Shown here: piece by piece, positions 17,620 to 27,832 of the stretch
Layout: every line of letters starts with the position of its first letter
Position numbering within the stretch: the first letter of the stretch is position 1
From: an uncultured Bacilli bacterium
Lineage (GTDB): Bacteria; Bacillota_I; Bacilli_A; RF39; UBA660
Assembly (NCBI GenBank): GCA_934130005.1
Contig: CAKOXD010000004.1
Coordinates: 1 to 64,000, forward strand
Direction: 5' to 3'
DNA: 64,000 nt
The notes under the pieces: model-generated
Databases searched by the model: none
Told to the model about the DNA's origin: nothing
The model's input: the letters and a program-made list of their open reading frames with translations, nothing else
Translations under genes and position numbers: made by a program

Positions 17620-18921
17620 ATGAAAAAAAGTAAATTTATTAGATCAAGTATTATTTTAATTATAGGTGGATTAATAACAAAAGTATTAGGAATGATTATT
17701 AAAATAATTATGACTAGATTAATTGGTACAATGGGTATAGGTATTTATATGATGATTTCACCTACTTATATGTTACTTATATCAATAGCAACATTTGGGC
17801 TACCAGTTGCGATTTCAAAACTAGTAGCTGAAGATAAATATAACAACAAAAATATTATTTTATCTATTATGCCTATTTCTTTTATTGTTAATATTTTAAT
17901 TATTATATTATTATTTATATTTGGAAAATTTATTTCAAACAACTTACTTCACGAACCAAGAACTTATTATGGATTGATTGCTATTGGTTTTGTTCTTCCT
18001 TTTATATCAATATCTTCAATTATAAGAGGTTACTTTTTTGGAAAAGAAAGAATGCTTCCTCATGTTATATCAAATATATGTGAAGATATAATAAGATTAA
18101 TTGTTTTAATAATAGGAATTCCCTTATTTTTAAAAAAAGGAATTGAGTATACAGTAGCTTTTATAATTATTTCTAATATATTTAGTGAATTATCTTCTAT
18201 TATAATATTAACTTTTTGTTTACCAAATAAAAATATTAAATTAAATGATTTTTTAATAAATAAAACTAACATAAAAAATGTACTTTTTATTAGTTTTCCA
18301 ACTATGATAGGAAGATTAATAGGAAATATTGGTTATTTTTTAGAGCCAATTATTTTAACAACTATCCTTTTAAAAGTTGGTTATTCTAATAATTATATTG
18401 TATATGAATATGGAATTATAAGTGGATTTGTATTACCATTATTATTACTGCCTTCATTTTTTACAGCTGCTATTTCACAAGCTTTAATACCAGTAATAAG
18501 TAAATCTTACTCTAATAAAAATATAAAATATACTAAAAGTAAAATCAAACAGGCTATTTTTGTATCTTTATTAATTGGAGTACCAGTAACTATATTTTTC
18601 TTAATATTTCCAGAATTTTGTTTAAAATTTTTATATAATACAACTGAAGGTGTAACTTATTTAAGGGTATTAGCACCTATATGTTTAATTCAATATATTC
18701 AATCTCCACTTACAAGTAGCTTACAAGCTATGGGTAAAGCTCGTGATGCAATGAATGGAACATTAATAGGTATGTTAACAAGAACTATATTATTAACTTT
18801 ATTATCATTTTTAAAAATTGGAATGTGGGGACTTATTATATCAACAAGTATAAGTATTATTTTAGTTACAAATCATCAATACAAAAAAATAATAAAACAT
18901 TTAAAAAAAGATACTATCTAG
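17620..18921 (+). CDS. spoVB: Stage V sporulation protein B, MATE/MVF-type flippase
   Basis: The 433-residue polytopic protein has about 12-14 helices. The opening (FIRSSIILIIGGLITKVLGMI, split here as a family signature), IGTMGIGIYMMISPTYML, FGLPVAISKLVAE and ALIPVISKSY are typical of SpoVB/polysaccharide-biosynthesis flippases. SpoVB is needed for spore cortex peptidoglycan. Other MOP-family flippases are alternatives, but comN next door supports SpoVB. Its 3' end overlaps the convergent gene by 8 bases. Confidence 0.85.
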   Translation: MKKSKFIRSSIILIIGGLITKVLGMIIKIIMTRLIGTMGIGIYMMISPTYMLLISIATFGLPVAISKLVAEDKYNNKNIILSIMPISFIVNILIIILLFIFGKFISNNLLHEPRTYYGLIAIGFVLPFISISSIIRGYFFGKERMLPHVISNICEDIIRLIVLIIGIPLFLKKGIEYTVAFIIISNIFSELSSIIILTFCLPNKNIKLNDFLINKTNIKNVLFISFPTMIGRLIGNIGYFLEPIILTTILLKVGYSNNYIVYEYGIISGFVLPLLLLPSFFTAAISQALIPVISKSYSNKNIKYTKSKIKQAIFVSLLIGVPVTIFFLIFPEFCLKFLYNTTEGVTYLRVLAPICLIQYIQSPLTSSLQAMGKARDAMNGTLIGMLTRTILLTLLSFLKIGMWGLIISTSISIILVTNHQYKKIIKHLKKDTI

Positions 18922-19750
18922 TTAGTACCTTTTCTTTTCTTAAGTTTAAATAATGATAATAATCATCAGTTAATATTTGATAATAATTTTCATTAAATGT
19001 TATCCAACTTCCATCATTATCTGGACAATACTTACTTTGTGCCTCTTCAAAAAAAGATATATCGTTTGAGTAATCTGCATAATTATATTTTAAATTAATA
19101 ATATGATATATTACTCCTTCTTCCAAGGTATCATAATATATATGTCCTGCTCCAGCTGGATTATTTCTTTCATTAAAGTTTTTACTACTTAACGTATAAT
19201 GAGACTCTGTATAAATAATAGACATTGGAATTCTTTTATCAATATTAAAGATTTCACTATATTTTTCTACCATTTCTTCACATTCTAAATCTTCATTATA
19301 ATCTGTATTTTTTAAAACACTTTCATCAAAACCATATTTAGTATAATCCATATCAATATCTCTTATAAAGTATATTATAGCTTGTTCTTTATTTTCAAAC
19401 TTAATACCAAAATCACATATTTGGTTATCATTTAAAAATTCGGGTTTTGTAAAATTATCAGTATATTCTATTACTTTAGATAATACTTGATTACTATCTA
19501 ATCCAAAAATATTAGAATACTCTTCTATTTGTAATACATAATCTAATGTATCATCTATATTAGATGAAGATAATGAAACTTTTTTTTCTTCTATTGTTAT
19601 ATTATTTTGGCTATATAATTCTTCTTTACTAATAGTTATTTGTCTAAATTTAGTTTCATGATTTAATTTTACATTTAAAAAAACTGTAGGTGTTGTTAAA
19701 AGTGTTAAAATTCCCCCATTTATTAATAATTTTACTACTTCTTTTTTCAT
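18914..19750 (-). CDS. Secreted/anchored glucosaminidase-like protein
   Basis: About 278 residues. An N-terminal membrane/signal segment (KLLINGGILTLLTTPTVFL) precedes an uncharacterised region and a lysozyme-like C-terminal half: PMSIIYTESHY with the candidate catalytic Glu, NNPAGAGHIY, LEEGVIYHIINLKYNYADYS and SKYCPDNDGSWI. This pattern resembles GH73-type peptidoglycan glucosaminidases. I start at ATG 19750 after GGGGTGA. It converges on and overlaps spoVB by 8 bases, so no terminator separates them. Confidence 0.65.
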   Translation of the reverse strand: MKKEVVKLLINGGILTLLTTPTVFLNVKLNHETKFRQITISKEELYSQNNITIEEKKVSLSSSNIDDTLDYVLQIEEYSNIFGLDSNQVLSKVIEYTDNFTKPEFLNDNQICDFGIKFENKEQAIIYFIRDIDMDYTKYGFDESVLKNTDYNEDLECEEMVEKYSEIFNIDKRIPMSIIYTESHYTLSSKNFNERNNPAGAGHIYYDTLEEGVIYHIINLKYNYADYSNDISFFEEAQSKYCPDNDGSWITFNENYYQILTDDYYHYLNLRKEKVLTR

Positions 19751-19773
19751 ATTATCACCCCACACAGTTCACC

Positions 19774-19802
19774 ATTTTAACATATTGAAAATATGAAGTC
19801 AA
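19774..19802 (-). promoter_or_regulatory. Promoter of the glucosaminidase-like gene
   Basis: TTGACT (19797-19802), 17-base spacer ending in TGT, TAAAAT (19774-19779), minus strand. Confidence 0.7.
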
Positions 19803-19841
19803 GAAAAATTTTTGTTATGTCACTTTTTTTGCTTCAATAGT

Positions 19842-19870
19842 AAAAAAAGATACTAATTTTTAGTATCTTT
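19842..19870 (-). terminator. Terminator after the SPFH gene
   Basis: Minus-strand hairpin AAAGATACTA/TAGTATCTTT with seven T, overlapping the stop codon. Confidence 0.75.
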
Positions 19871-20743
19871 AAACATTTCCTCTATTGTTGTTCCAAGTGT
19901 AGCTATGTTTTGAAGTTCTGATGGAACTATTATTTTAGTTGCAGTTCCATTTGCTACATTGCTTAATGCTTCAAAACTTTTTAATGTTAAAACAGCTTTA
20001 TCTGCTTTAGCTTCTTTTATAAGTTTAATTGAATCAGCTTCTGCTTGTTTCATTTTAAGTAATGCTTCTGCTTCTCCTTCTGCTATTTTAATTTGCGATT
20101 CTTTTTTAGCTTCGGCTCTTAAAATTGCACTTTCTTTTTCTCCTTCAGCTATTAATATACTAGATTTTTTTTCTCCTTCAGCTTGAAGGATTTTTTCTCT
20201 TCTTTCACGTTCTGCACGCATTTGTTTTTCCATAGCCTCTTGTATATCACGAGGTGGTAAAATATTTTTTACTTCAACTCTATTTACTTTAATTCCCCAT
20301 GGATCAGTTGCTTCATCTAATATAGAACGCATTTTTGAATTAATTATATCTCTTGAAGTAAGAGTTTGATCAAGTTCAAGTTCTCCTATTATATTACGAA
20401 GTGTAGTTGCAGTTAAATTTTCAATAGCATTAATTGGATTTTCAACACCATATGTATATAATTTAGGATCTGTTATTTGAAAATATACAACTGTATCTAT
20501 TTGCATAGTTACGTTATCTTTCGTAATAACAGGTTGTGGAGCAAAATCCTTAACTATTTCTTTTAATGAAACGTTATTAGCAACCCTATCTAAAAATGGT
20601 ATTTTAAAATGTAATCCATTTCTCCATGTTTCATGATATGAACCTATTCTTTCAATAACATAAGCTCTAGCTTGTGGTACTACCTTAATACTTGGAAGTA
20701 CTATAACAACAATTAAAACGATTAAAATTAGTAAAAATTCCAT
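19853..20743 (-). CDS. SPFH/Band-7 protein (stomatin/QmcA-like)
   Basis: The 296-residue protein has an N-terminal membrane anchor (1-20) and the SPFH domain (VVPQARAYVIERIGSYHETWRNG, spanning about 21-45, then PQPVITKDNV). A long Ala/Glu/Lys coiled coil follows (AEGEKESAILRAEAKKES). Such proteins form membrane rings and scaffold microdomains. Its partner NfeD is 1 base upstream in the same operon, the standard pairing. Confidence 0.93.
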   Translation of the reverse strand: MEFLLILIVLIVVIVLPSIKVVPQARAYVIERIGSYHETWRNGLHFKIPFLDRVANNVSLKEIVKDFAPQPVITKDNVTMQIDTVVYFQITDPKLYTYGVENPINAIENLTATTLRNIIGELELDQTLTSRDIINSKMRSILDEATDPWGIKVNRVEVKNILPPRDIQEAMEKQMRAERERREKILQAEGEKKSSILIAEGEKESAILRAEAKKESQIKIAEGEAEALLKMKQAEADSIKLIKEAKADKAVLTLKSFEALSNVANGTATKIIVPSELQNIATLGTTIEEMFKDTKN

Positions 20744-20744
20744 A

Positions 20745-21173
20745 TTATTCCTCCATTTTCTCTACTTTTAATTTTACGCCATCTATTGAAAGTACCTTAA
20801 CAGTACTATCAACATCAATATTTTTAGAAGCAATAGCTGTCCATCTCTTACCATCTACTTTTACTTCTCCTGGTAAATTTTTCTTTATTTTAGATGTTAC
20901 AATTCCTTCCATACCAATTACTCTATCTAAATTTGTTGATTCTTTATTTTCTTTTATTATATTTTTTAATATAGGTCTTGTAACTATAAGTAAAATTATA
21001 CCGCCTACTGTAAATACAGAAAATTGAATTAGAAAATTATCTGTAAAAAATGATAGTAGTAAAGCAAATAATCCACTAATAACAAACCATATAGTTGTTA
21101 AGTTAATAGTCATTACTTCTACTATTATTAATAATATTATTATAATTAACCACATATACGCCACATATATCAC
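20745..21173 (-). CDS. NfeD-like membrane protein
   Basis: The 142-residue protein has three to four membrane helices in the first 75 residues and a C-terminal OB-fold (GMEGIVTSKIKKNLPGEVKVDGKRWTA, split by convention around 85-112) typical of short NfeD proteins. It pairs with the SPFH protein that follows. Confidence 0.9.
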   Translation of the reverse strand: MIYVAYMWLIIIILLIIVEVMTINLTTIWFVISGLFALLLSFFTDNFLIQFSVFTVGGIILLIVTRPILKNIIKENKESTNLDRVIGMEGIVTSKIKKNLPGEVKVDGKRWTAIASKNIDVDSTVKVLSIDGVKLKVEKMEE

Positions 21174-21225
21174 CTAATTTAATTATACTATTTAAATAAA
21201 TAATTTACAACAAAAAAAAGATTAT

Positions 21226-21759
21226 TTATCTAACCTTTTCTTCTTTTACCTCATCACTTCCAATTAATACTTCATTTACTGCTTTTAAAGCTTTATTTTC
21301 TCTTTGTAAATTTTCTATTTGTTCTTGTAATTCTTTTATTGTATTATTTTTTTCTTCAATTATTTGATTTGTATTTTTTAAAAGTTCTTCCATTTCATTA
21401 GCTTGTTTTTCTAAGTTTAAAGTACTTATTGCATCTTGTAATTCTTTAGGTTTTACAATTAAATCTTTAAAACTTTTATCTTTACTTAATCTTCCATTTA
21501 AAGTTCCTAATCTACGAAATATACTTTTTAATGTTGGCTTTTCTTCATATTGAGGTAAATCACCTTCAAACTCTGGTTTTATTTCTTTTACTGTTTCTGA
21601 TGAAATAATACCTTTTTTTATTCCGCTTTCATTAAACTTTTCTATTGATGATACCACTTCTTTATCAACAGCATATCTTCTTTCTGTATTTGGGTTAGTT
21701 GTCATTATTTTTACTTCATCCGGAGGTACTAAAGGTTCAATTGAAATTACTCTTGCCAT
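21226..21759 (-). CDS. Unknown coiled-coil protein
   Basis: The 177-residue soluble protein is not recognised. The N-terminal half is Pro/Glu-rich and probably flexible (MARVISIEPLVPPDEVKIM). Residues about 108-165 are a strong coiled coil (LEKQANEMEELLKNTNQ...). It follows the DUF1292-type gene by 2 bases. Confidence 0.65.
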   Translation of the reverse strand: MARVISIEPLVPPDEVKIMTTNPNTERRYAVDKEVVSSIEKFNESGIKKGIISSETVKEIKPEFEGDLPQYEEKPTLKSIFRRLGTLNGRLSKDKSFKDLIVKPKELQDAISTLNLEKQANEMEELLKNTNQIIEEKNNTIKELQEQIENLQRENKALKAVNEVLIGSDEVKEEKVR

Positions 21760-21761
21760 TA

Positions 21762-22019
21762 TTATCTATCCTCCTCTAATATTTGAAGCATTACTTTTTT
21801 TACAAAGTTCCATTCTTCTTCATTATCTAACTCTTCTATATAGTAACTATTATCATCTTTTTTTCTTAAATTTCCTACATTTATCGTTACTAAATCATTA
21901 TTACTAGGAAAACTATAAACAATATATTTTTCATCTATTTCAGGTACTTCAAAACATAAAATTAAATCAGCTTCAAACTTATGATTATTTACATTGCATA
22001 TTGTTATTTTCTTACTCAT
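21762..22019 (-). CDS. DUF1292-like small protein
   Basis: The 85-residue protein resembles the YrzB/DUF1292 family: a beta-rich body with FEVPEIDEKYIVYSFPS, then a C-terminal EEWNFVKKVMLQILEE helix. The function is unknown. It has a clear promoter and an AGGAGG site. Confidence 0.6.
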   Translation of the reverse strand: MSKKITICNVNNHKFEADLILCFEVPEIDEKYIVYSFPSNNDLVTINVGNLRKKDDNSYYIEELDNEEEWNFVKKVMLQILEEDR

Positions 22020-22044
22020 AAATATCCTCCTAGCATCTACAAAG

Positions 22045-22073
22045 ATTATACCAAAAATAAATGTTTTTGTAAA
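22045..22073 (-). promoter_or_regulatory. Promoter of the DUF1292-like gene
   Basis: TTTACA (22068-22073), 17-base spacer, TATAAT (22045-22050), minus strand, ending exactly at the gpmA stop. Confidence 0.7.
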
Positions 22074-22760
22074 CTATTTTAAATAGTAATGCCTAATTGG
22101 TTTTAAATTATTATCTAATTCATAAATAATTGGTCTACCTGTATCTAATTCCAAGTTAACAACTTCCTCATCACTTATATTATCCAAATATTTAATGAGT
22201 CCTCTTAAACTATTTCCATGAGCTACTATTATTACCTTTTTATTATTTAAAAGATCTTTTACTATTTCATTATTATAATAATCTATAACTCTTTTTATTG
22301 TATCACTTAAATTCTCTGTTAATGGTACTTCTTCATCTTTTAAATCTTTATATTTTATATCATTTTTCGGATATCTAAAATCATCTTTAGTAAGTGCTGG
22401 TGGTCTTACATCAACACTTCTTCTCCATAATTTTACTTGTTCTTCACCATATATTTTTCTTGTTTCATCTTTATTTAATCCTTGAAGTGCTCCATAATGT
22501 CTTTCATTTAGTTTAAAAGATTTTTTTACTTCAATATTTAAGTTCATTTCATCTAAAATTATATTTAATGTATCAATTGCTCTTTTTAAAAGAGATGTAT
22601 AAGCAACATTAAATGTATATCCCTTTTCTTTTAATAATTTCCCAGCATTATGAGCTTCTATTTTACCATTTTCTGACAATTCAACATCCGTCCATCCAGT
22701 AAATTTATTTTCTTTATTCCAAATACTTTCTCCGTGTCTTACAAGTACTAATTTTATCAT
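22074..22760 (-). CDS. gpmA: 2,3-bisphosphoglycerate-dependent phosphoglycerate mutase
   Basis: This glycolytic enzyme interconverts 3- and 2-phosphoglycerate. Length (228) is normal. The RHG motif with catalytic His9 is in [12 protein letters not shown], followed by [27 protein letters not shown] and [12 protein letters not shown] with the second His. A -10 TATAAT lies upstream within the gap after the kinase gene. Confidence 0.96.
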   Translation of the reverse strand: MIKLVLVRHGESIWNKENKFTGWTDVELSENGKIEAHNAGKLLKEKGYTFNVAYTSLLKRAIDTLNIILDEMNLNIEVKKSFKLNERHYGALQGLNKDETRKIYGEEQVKLWRRSVDVRPPALTKDDFRYPKNDIKYKDLKDEEVPLTENLSDTIKRVIDYYNNEIVKDLLNNKKVIIVAHGNSLRGLIKYLDNISDEEVVNLELDTGRPIIYELDNNLKPIRHYYLK

Positions 22761-22789
22761 CTTATCACCATATTTATTATAACATTTTT

Positions 22790-23995
22790 TTATCTTTTCA
22801 TATACTTTATTTCAAAAGTTGTTCCTTTATTTACATTAGATTTTACTTTTATAAAGCCATTATCATTTTCAATTATTGTATTAGATAGTGATAAACCTAT
22901 TCCATAACTATTTATATCGCTTGCTTCTCCTTTATAAAATCTTTTAAATATATTTTTTATATCTTTACCTTTCATTCCCTTTCCATAATCTTTTATAGTT
23001 ATTTTTGTATAAAAATTATTTTTTACTACATCTATATCAATAGAACCATCATTATTAGAGTATTCTATAGCATTTTTTAAAATATTGGATATAGCTTCTA
23101 CTTCCCACATAAAATCTCCTATAAAATAAATATTTTTATCAACATTTATATTATATTTTATATTTTTTAAATCACCTATACTTTTTAATTTTGATGTTGC
23201 CTTTTCTATTAAAAGAGATGCATTTATTTTTTCTTCTTTTAATTTAATTACTTGAGCATCAAAACGAGCTAATTTAAGTAAAGATACAACTAAATAGTTA
23301 ATATCATCTATAGTTCTTCTAATATCTTTTAAAAACTCTTGCCTTATACTATCTTCCATATCTTTATCTTCTATAATATTATCTATTAATATAGCAATAG
23401 AAGTAAGTGGTGTTTTTATCTGATGAGAAATATTTGCTACACCATTTTTTATAGCTTCCTTTTCTATTTCTTTATTTAATGCTTCATTTTTTAACATTAT
23501 TGTTACTTTATAAAGCTCATTTTTTAAATTTGAAAGTTCATCTTCACTATTATCATTTATCTCTAAACTATAATCTTTATTATTAATTTTTTCTATTACT
23601 TTAACAAGTTTTTTTATATTTTTATCTCTTTTTTTCATATTTATTATAAATAATAATATATATATTACAAAAATTATTGATATTATTATATTACTTATAA
23701 TTAAATTATTTTTATATTCTTTATTTAGACTATTAATGCTTGATGATTTATTATCAATTCCATATTTTTTTAAGTTATTATTTATAGTTTCACTATTTAT
23801 AATTTTAATTATTTCTTCATCTTTTATATTAGGATATTTATCTTTTATAATACCTACTATGCCATTTATATTATTATTTACTATTTTATTATATCTACTT
23901 TTATAATAATTATTTAAACTAATATTAATTATTATTGATAATATAAATATAATAAAACTTATTATTATAAAATTATTTGTATTTTTATTTTTCAT
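22790..23995 (-). CDS. Sensor histidine kinase of the first two-component system
   Basis: The 401-residue kinase has a membrane helix at about 10-30, an extracytoplasmic loop of roughly 65 residues, a second helix near 98-116 and a HAMP-like linker. The H-box is [15 protein letters not shown]. ATPase motifs are [12 protein letters not shown] (N box), DYGKGM (G1) and [12 protein letters not shown] (G2). It overlaps the response regulator gene by 11 bases. The neighbouring ABC exporter suggests it senses an antimicrobial peptide or envelope stress, by analogy. Confidence 0.9.
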   Translation of the reverse strand: MKNKNTNNFIIISFIIFILSIIINISLNNYYKSRYNKIVNNNINGIVGIIKDKYPNIKDEEIIKIINSETINNNLKKYGIDNKSSSINSLNKEYKNNLIISNIIISIIFVIYILLFIINMKKRDKNIKKLVKVIEKINNKDYSLEINDNSEDELSNLKNELYKVTIMLKNEALNKEIEKEAIKNGVANISHQIKTPLTSIAILIDNIIEDKDMEDSIRQEFLKDIRRTIDDINYLVVSLLKLARFDAQVIKLKEEKINASLLIEKATSKLKSIGDLKNIKYNINVDKNIYFIGDFMWEVEAISNILKNAIEYSNNDGSIDIDVVKNNFYTKITIKDYGKGMKGKDIKNIFKRFYKGEASDINSYGIGLSLSNTIIENDNGFIKVKSNVNKGTTFEIKYMKR

Positions 23996-24629
23996 CTATT
24001 ACATACCCTATTCCTTTTACCGTTCTAATTATATTTTCATCATTTAATTTTTCTCTTATTCTTTTTATATAAACTCTTAAAGTATTATCATTTACAAAAT
24101 TACCTGTTTCTCTTTCTATTTTATCAAGTAAAAATTCTCTTGATAATACTTTATTTCTATTATCTAAAAGACTCATAAATAATTTATATTCTAAACTTGT
24201 TAAATTAATTTCTACATTATTTTTATATATTTCTTTTTTATTTGTATCTATTTTTAAGTTATTAAATTCTATAATATCATTTAAATGTAAAGCTTTTTTT
24301 ATTCTTGACAATAATTCTCTATTTCTAAATGGTTTTACTATATAATCACTTGCTAGTAAAAGACCATTACAAATATCATCTATATCATCTTTAGCTGTTA
24401 AAAATATAATTGGTATTTTATAGTTTTCTTTTATCTCTTTAGCTAAATTAAAACCATCACCATCAGGAAGAGATATATCTAGAAGAATTAAATCATAATT
24501 ATTAAATAAAATTAAATCTAAAGCTTCCTTATAAGTTGTAGCCTTATCAACTACAAAACCTTCACTTTCCAAGTAATACTTTAATCCTTTAAGTATCATC
24601 AAATTATCTTCTACTGTTAATAGTTTCAT
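23985..24629 (-). CDS. OmpR-family response regulator (first system)
   Basis: About 214 residues: receiver domain with phospho-acceptor Asp in YDLILLDISLPDGDG, the TAKDD switch and the PFRNRELL segment, then a winged-helix output domain ([44 protein letters not shown]). I start at the ATG after GGTGGTGATTTT; the upstream in-frame ATG lacks a site. A likely target is the tandem repeat at 27784-27805. Confidence 0.92.
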   Translation of the reverse strand: MKLLTVEDNLMILKGLKYYLESEGFVVDKATTYKEALDLILFNNYDLILLDISLPDGDGFNLAKEIKENYKIPIIFLTAKDDIDDICNGLLLASDYIVKPFRNRELLSRIKKALHLNDIIEFNNLKIDTNKKEIYKNNVEINLTSLEYKLFMSLLDNRNKVLSREFLLDKIERETGNFVNDNTLRVYIKRIREKLNDENIIRTVKGIGYVIDEK

Positions 24630-24654
24630 AAAATCACCACCTATATTATACAAT

Positions 24655-24679
24655 AAAAGGACTTAAAATAGTCCTAAAT
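24655..24679 (-). terminator. Terminator after the ABC permease
   Basis: Minus-strand hairpin AGGACT/AGTCCT followed by TTTTATT, at the end of the permease gene. A TATAAT directly beyond it (about 24643-24648) may start the regulator-kinase transcript. Confidence 0.55.
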
Positions 24680-27076
24680 ATTGTCTTTTCTTATTGTTTC
24701 TATTATATTTTGTTTATTTATTTTATTAAGTGAATACTTCATTATAAGTCCTACTACTGAAAATATAAATACAACTGATATTATAATTGCTTTAACTGGT
24801 AACATAAACCCAAAATCAATAGAATTTTTAAAAGCAATATATATTAAATATGATAATATAGTACCTAATAAGCATCCTATAAATAAAGATTTAACACCAT
24901 AAAAGAAACTTTCTAACATTATCATATTATTAAATTCTTTTTTAGTCATTCCTATACTTTTTAACATAGCAAATTCTTTACTTCTTAAATTCATATTAGT
25001 TGTTATTGTATTAAATATATTAGTAACACCTATTAAAGTTATTACAATAATAAATCCATATAAGAATACTGATATCCATATAACCATGTTATTCATCTGA
25101 TCTTGATATTCTTTTAAGTTATCAACTGTAAGTTCTTTTATTTCTAAATTATTAATTTCTTCTGTTAATTCATATGGTTTATTTGATTGAATATCAAGTC
25201 CTTCAACAGTTTCTACACCAATATTTTTTAACATTTCATCACTTACAAGTAAAACACCTGATCCATATGCATAATTTTCAATTAAATATCCTGTTTTATC
25301 TGTTATTTTAGCAATTTTAATTTTATAGGTTTTTTCATTTATTTTTCCTTCTACTACTTGATTAGCTTTAAAGTTATATGCATTTAATATTTTAGAATCA
25401 TCTAAATAAATACTATTTTTTACATAAATTGCCTTATCTTTTACATCTTCATAATTAAGATTTAATTCTTTTATATATTTTTTATAATTTGCATTTCCAA
25501 TTGATAAAATATTAATTCCATTACTACCATCTTCAAAGAATTTTTTTCCATCATCTGTTAAATATTTATTATCTAATTCTATATAACTTGTTTTTTTAAT
25601 AGAATATTCTTTTATATATTTACTTTCTAAAATTTTATTATAATCTTTTTCTGTTTTTATCATATCACTACGATCTGTTATTCTTACATTATAAGGCATT
25701 TCTTTATAATATCTATTTGACATTTTAAATCCATAATTTATAAATGTTGAAAGAGCTATAAATATAGTTATACTAACTACTAATGATATTACAGTTGTTC
25801 TATACTTTTTCTTATTTCTTTTTAAATTTTTATATGCTATATCTCCACCTATTTTAAATATTTTTCTAATAAATTTAGGTGATTTAACTTTTTTACTTTT
25901 AATTTTTATTTCATTATTTTCTTTAATCGCCTCTATAGGTGATATTTTACTTGCTTTGTAAGCTGATGCAATTGATGATAAATAAATAGTTATTACACCT
26001 AATATTATAGAAGCTAAAACAGCACTTATTGGTATATAAACAACAAATTCTAATTCATTTATCATTGAGCCTAACATTATATTTGAAAATAATATAAGTA
26101 ACCATATTACAGCAAATCCTAAAATTATTCCAAGTGGTATACCAATTATTCCTAATATAAATCCTTCATATAATACAGATTTTCTTATTTGTTTTTTAGT
26201 TGCTCCTATACTAGATAACATGCCAAATTCTTTTAATTTTTCTGTTATTGATATTGCAAAACTATTTCTTATTACAAAAACACTTGATAAAACAATTACA
26301 AATATTATAATTAAAACTATCCATTTTAATGTTTGTATCGTATTGTCATCTTTCAAAACAAGTGACCATCTAAGTAAATCTGAGTTATAATTAACTTCAT
26401 ATTTTTTTTCATTTATTTTTTTTGTTAATTTATAAGTATCTTTTATATTTTTATATTTTACTAAGACACTTGCTTTATTTTCTACTTTATCTAAATTAGT
26501 TATTATTTGCTTTGGTTGATAATTATTTTCTTCATAAATATAGCCTACTACTTTATATTTTTTATAACTATTATGTATTAGATTCAAATTTCCATCTTCA
26601 TCATATATATATTGATCAGGATCTTTTAATTTTAATAGTTCTAAATTAACTTCACTATTTAATTTATAATCATCTTTTAAATTTTTTGAAACAATTATCT
26701 CATTACTATTATTAGGAAGTCTTCCACTATCTAGCTTTATCATATCATCTAAGTAATTACTACTATATGAATTTACCTCAATATAATAATCATCCATTAA
26801 TTTAACATAATAACTTGTATCACTTAAATACGTTTTTACTACATTTCTATTTTCTTCTATATACTTTATATCTGATTTATCAACATCAACAAACTCGGCG
26901 TGATAATCTCCTGTTTCTTTAATTACAGCATTTACCATTGTTTTTCTAAATGATTCAAACATACCAGCTACTGTACAGATCAAAGCAGTTGATAAAATTA
27001 TACCTATTATTGTAACAATGCTTCTTTTTTTATTTAATTTGATATTTTTGATTGTAAATCTTTTTAATATATTCAT
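24674..27076 (-). CDS. FtsX-type ABC transporter permease (800 aa)
   Basis: Two FtsX domains are present: an N-terminal helix (about 15-35), an extracellular domain, three helices around 255-370 with EKLKEFGMLSSIGATKKQIRK, then a second helix, extracellular domain and three helices around 675-790 with RSKEFAMLKSIGMTKKEF. This layout is typical of permeases in peptide-resistance or lipoprotein-export-like systems. Coupled to the ATPase just upstream (2-base gap) and a two-component system downstream. Confidence 0.92.
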   Translation of the reverse strand: MNILKRFTIKNIKLNKKRSIVTIIGIILSTALICTVAGMFESFRKTMVNAVIKETGDYHAEFVDVDKSDIKYIEENRNVVKTYLSDTSYYVKLMDDYYIEVNSYSSNYLDDMIKLDSGRLPNNSNEIIVSKNLKDDYKLNSEVNLELLKLKDPDQYIYDEDGNLNLIHNSYKKYKVVGYIYEENNYQPKQIITNLDKVENKASVLVKYKNIKDTYKLTKKINEKKYEVNYNSDLLRWSLVLKDDNTIQTLKWIVLIIIFVIVLSSVFVIRNSFAISITEKLKEFGMLSSIGATKKQIRKSVLYEGFILGIIGIPLGIILGFAVIWLLILFSNIMLGSMINELEFVVYIPISAVLASIILGVITIYLSSIASAYKASKISPIEAIKENNEIKIKSKKVKSPKFIRKIFKIGGDIAYKNLKRNKKKYRTTVISLVVSITIFIALSTFINYGFKMSNRYYKEMPYNVRITDRSDMIKTEKDYNKILESKYIKEYSIKKTSYIELDNKYLTDDGKKFFEDGSNGINILSIGNANYKKYIKELNLNYEDVKDKAIYVKNSIYLDDSKILNAYNFKANQVVEGKINEKTYKIKIAKITDKTGYLIENYAYGSGVLLVSDEMLKNIGVETVEGLDIQSNKPYELTEEINNLEIKELTVDNLKEYQDQMNNMVIWISVFLYGFIIVITLIGVTNIFNTITTNMNLRSKEFAMLKSIGMTKKEFNNMIMLESFFYGVKSLFIGCLLGTILSYLIYIAFKNSIDFGFMLPVKAIIISVVFIFSVVGLIMKYSLNKINKQNIIETIRKDNI

Positions 27077-27078
27077 TG

Positions 27079-27756
27079 CTAATTCCTCTCATCTTTTATA
27101 ATTTTACCATCTTCAACAGTTATAACACGATCTGCAATAGAAGCAATTTCTAAATCATGAGTAATCATTATAATAGTTTGATTATATTTTTTATTTGAAA
27201 GTTTTAAAAGTGATACAATTTCTTCACTAGCCTCACTATCCAAGTTTCCAGTTGGCTCGTCTGCTAAAACAATTGCTGGATTATTTATAATAGCACGTGC
27301 AATTGCAACTCTTTGTTGTTGTCCTCCTGATAATTCATTAGGCAAATGATTTTTTCTTTTTTCTAAATTTAGTACCTTTAATAATTCGTCTAATCTTTTA
27401 TTATCAACTTTATTTGAATCAAGAAGACAAGGTAATGTAATATTCTCACATACATTTAAAATTGGTATTAAATTATAGAATTGATATATTAAACCAATTT
27501 GTCTTCTTCTAAATATAGAAAGTTCATCATCACTCATTTTATATATATCAACACCATCTATAAATACTTTACCACTTGTTGGTTTATCAACTCCACCAAT
27601 TAGATGAAGCAATGTACTTTTACCTGATCCACTTGCTCCTACTATGGCAACAAATTCACCCTTTTCAATGCTTAAAGATACATTATCAACAGCATTTACT
27701 TTATTTTCTCCTTTTCCATATGTTTTACATAAATTTTCTATTTTTAATATTTCCAT
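27079..27756 (-). CDS. ABC transporter ATP-binding protein (LolD/MacB-like)
   Basis: The 225-residue ATPase has Walker A GASGSGKST, signature LSGGQQQRVAIARA, Walker B IVLADEPTGNLDS and switch HD. It powers the 800-residue permease. The promoter region carries a two-copy 11-base direct repeat suited to an OmpR-type regulator. Confidence 0.95.
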   Translation of the reverse strand: MEILKIENLCKTYGKGENKVNAVDNVSLSIEKGEFVAIVGASGSGKSTLLHLIGGVDKPTSGKVFIDGVDIYKMSDDELSIFRRRQIGLIYQFYNLIPILNVCENITLPCLLDSNKVDNKRLDELLKVLNLEKRKNHLPNELSGGQQQRVAIARAIINNPAIVLADEPTGNLDSEASEEIVSLLKLSNKKYNQTIIMITHDLEIASIADRVITVEDGKIIKDERN

Positions 27757-27783
27757 TTTATCCCTCCAATAAAAATATATTAT

Positions 27784-27805
27784 TTTAATGTGACTTTAAA
27801 GTGAC
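27784..27805 (-). promoter_or_regulatory. Tandem 11-bp repeat, likely response-regulator operator
   Basis: On the minus strand GTCACTTTAAA is followed directly by GTCACATTAAA (10 of 11 identical), with a TA-rich -10 region (AATATATT) just downstream and no good -35. Direct repeats with an ~11-base period are the usual OmpR-family binding pattern. Confidence 0.6.
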
Positions 27806-27832
27806 AAAAAAAGGCTATTAATTTATAGCCTT
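27806..27832 (-). terminator. Terminator after the beta-helix gene
   Basis: Minus-strand AAGGCTAT/ATAGCCTT hairpin with seven T, overlapping the stop. Confidence 0.8.
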
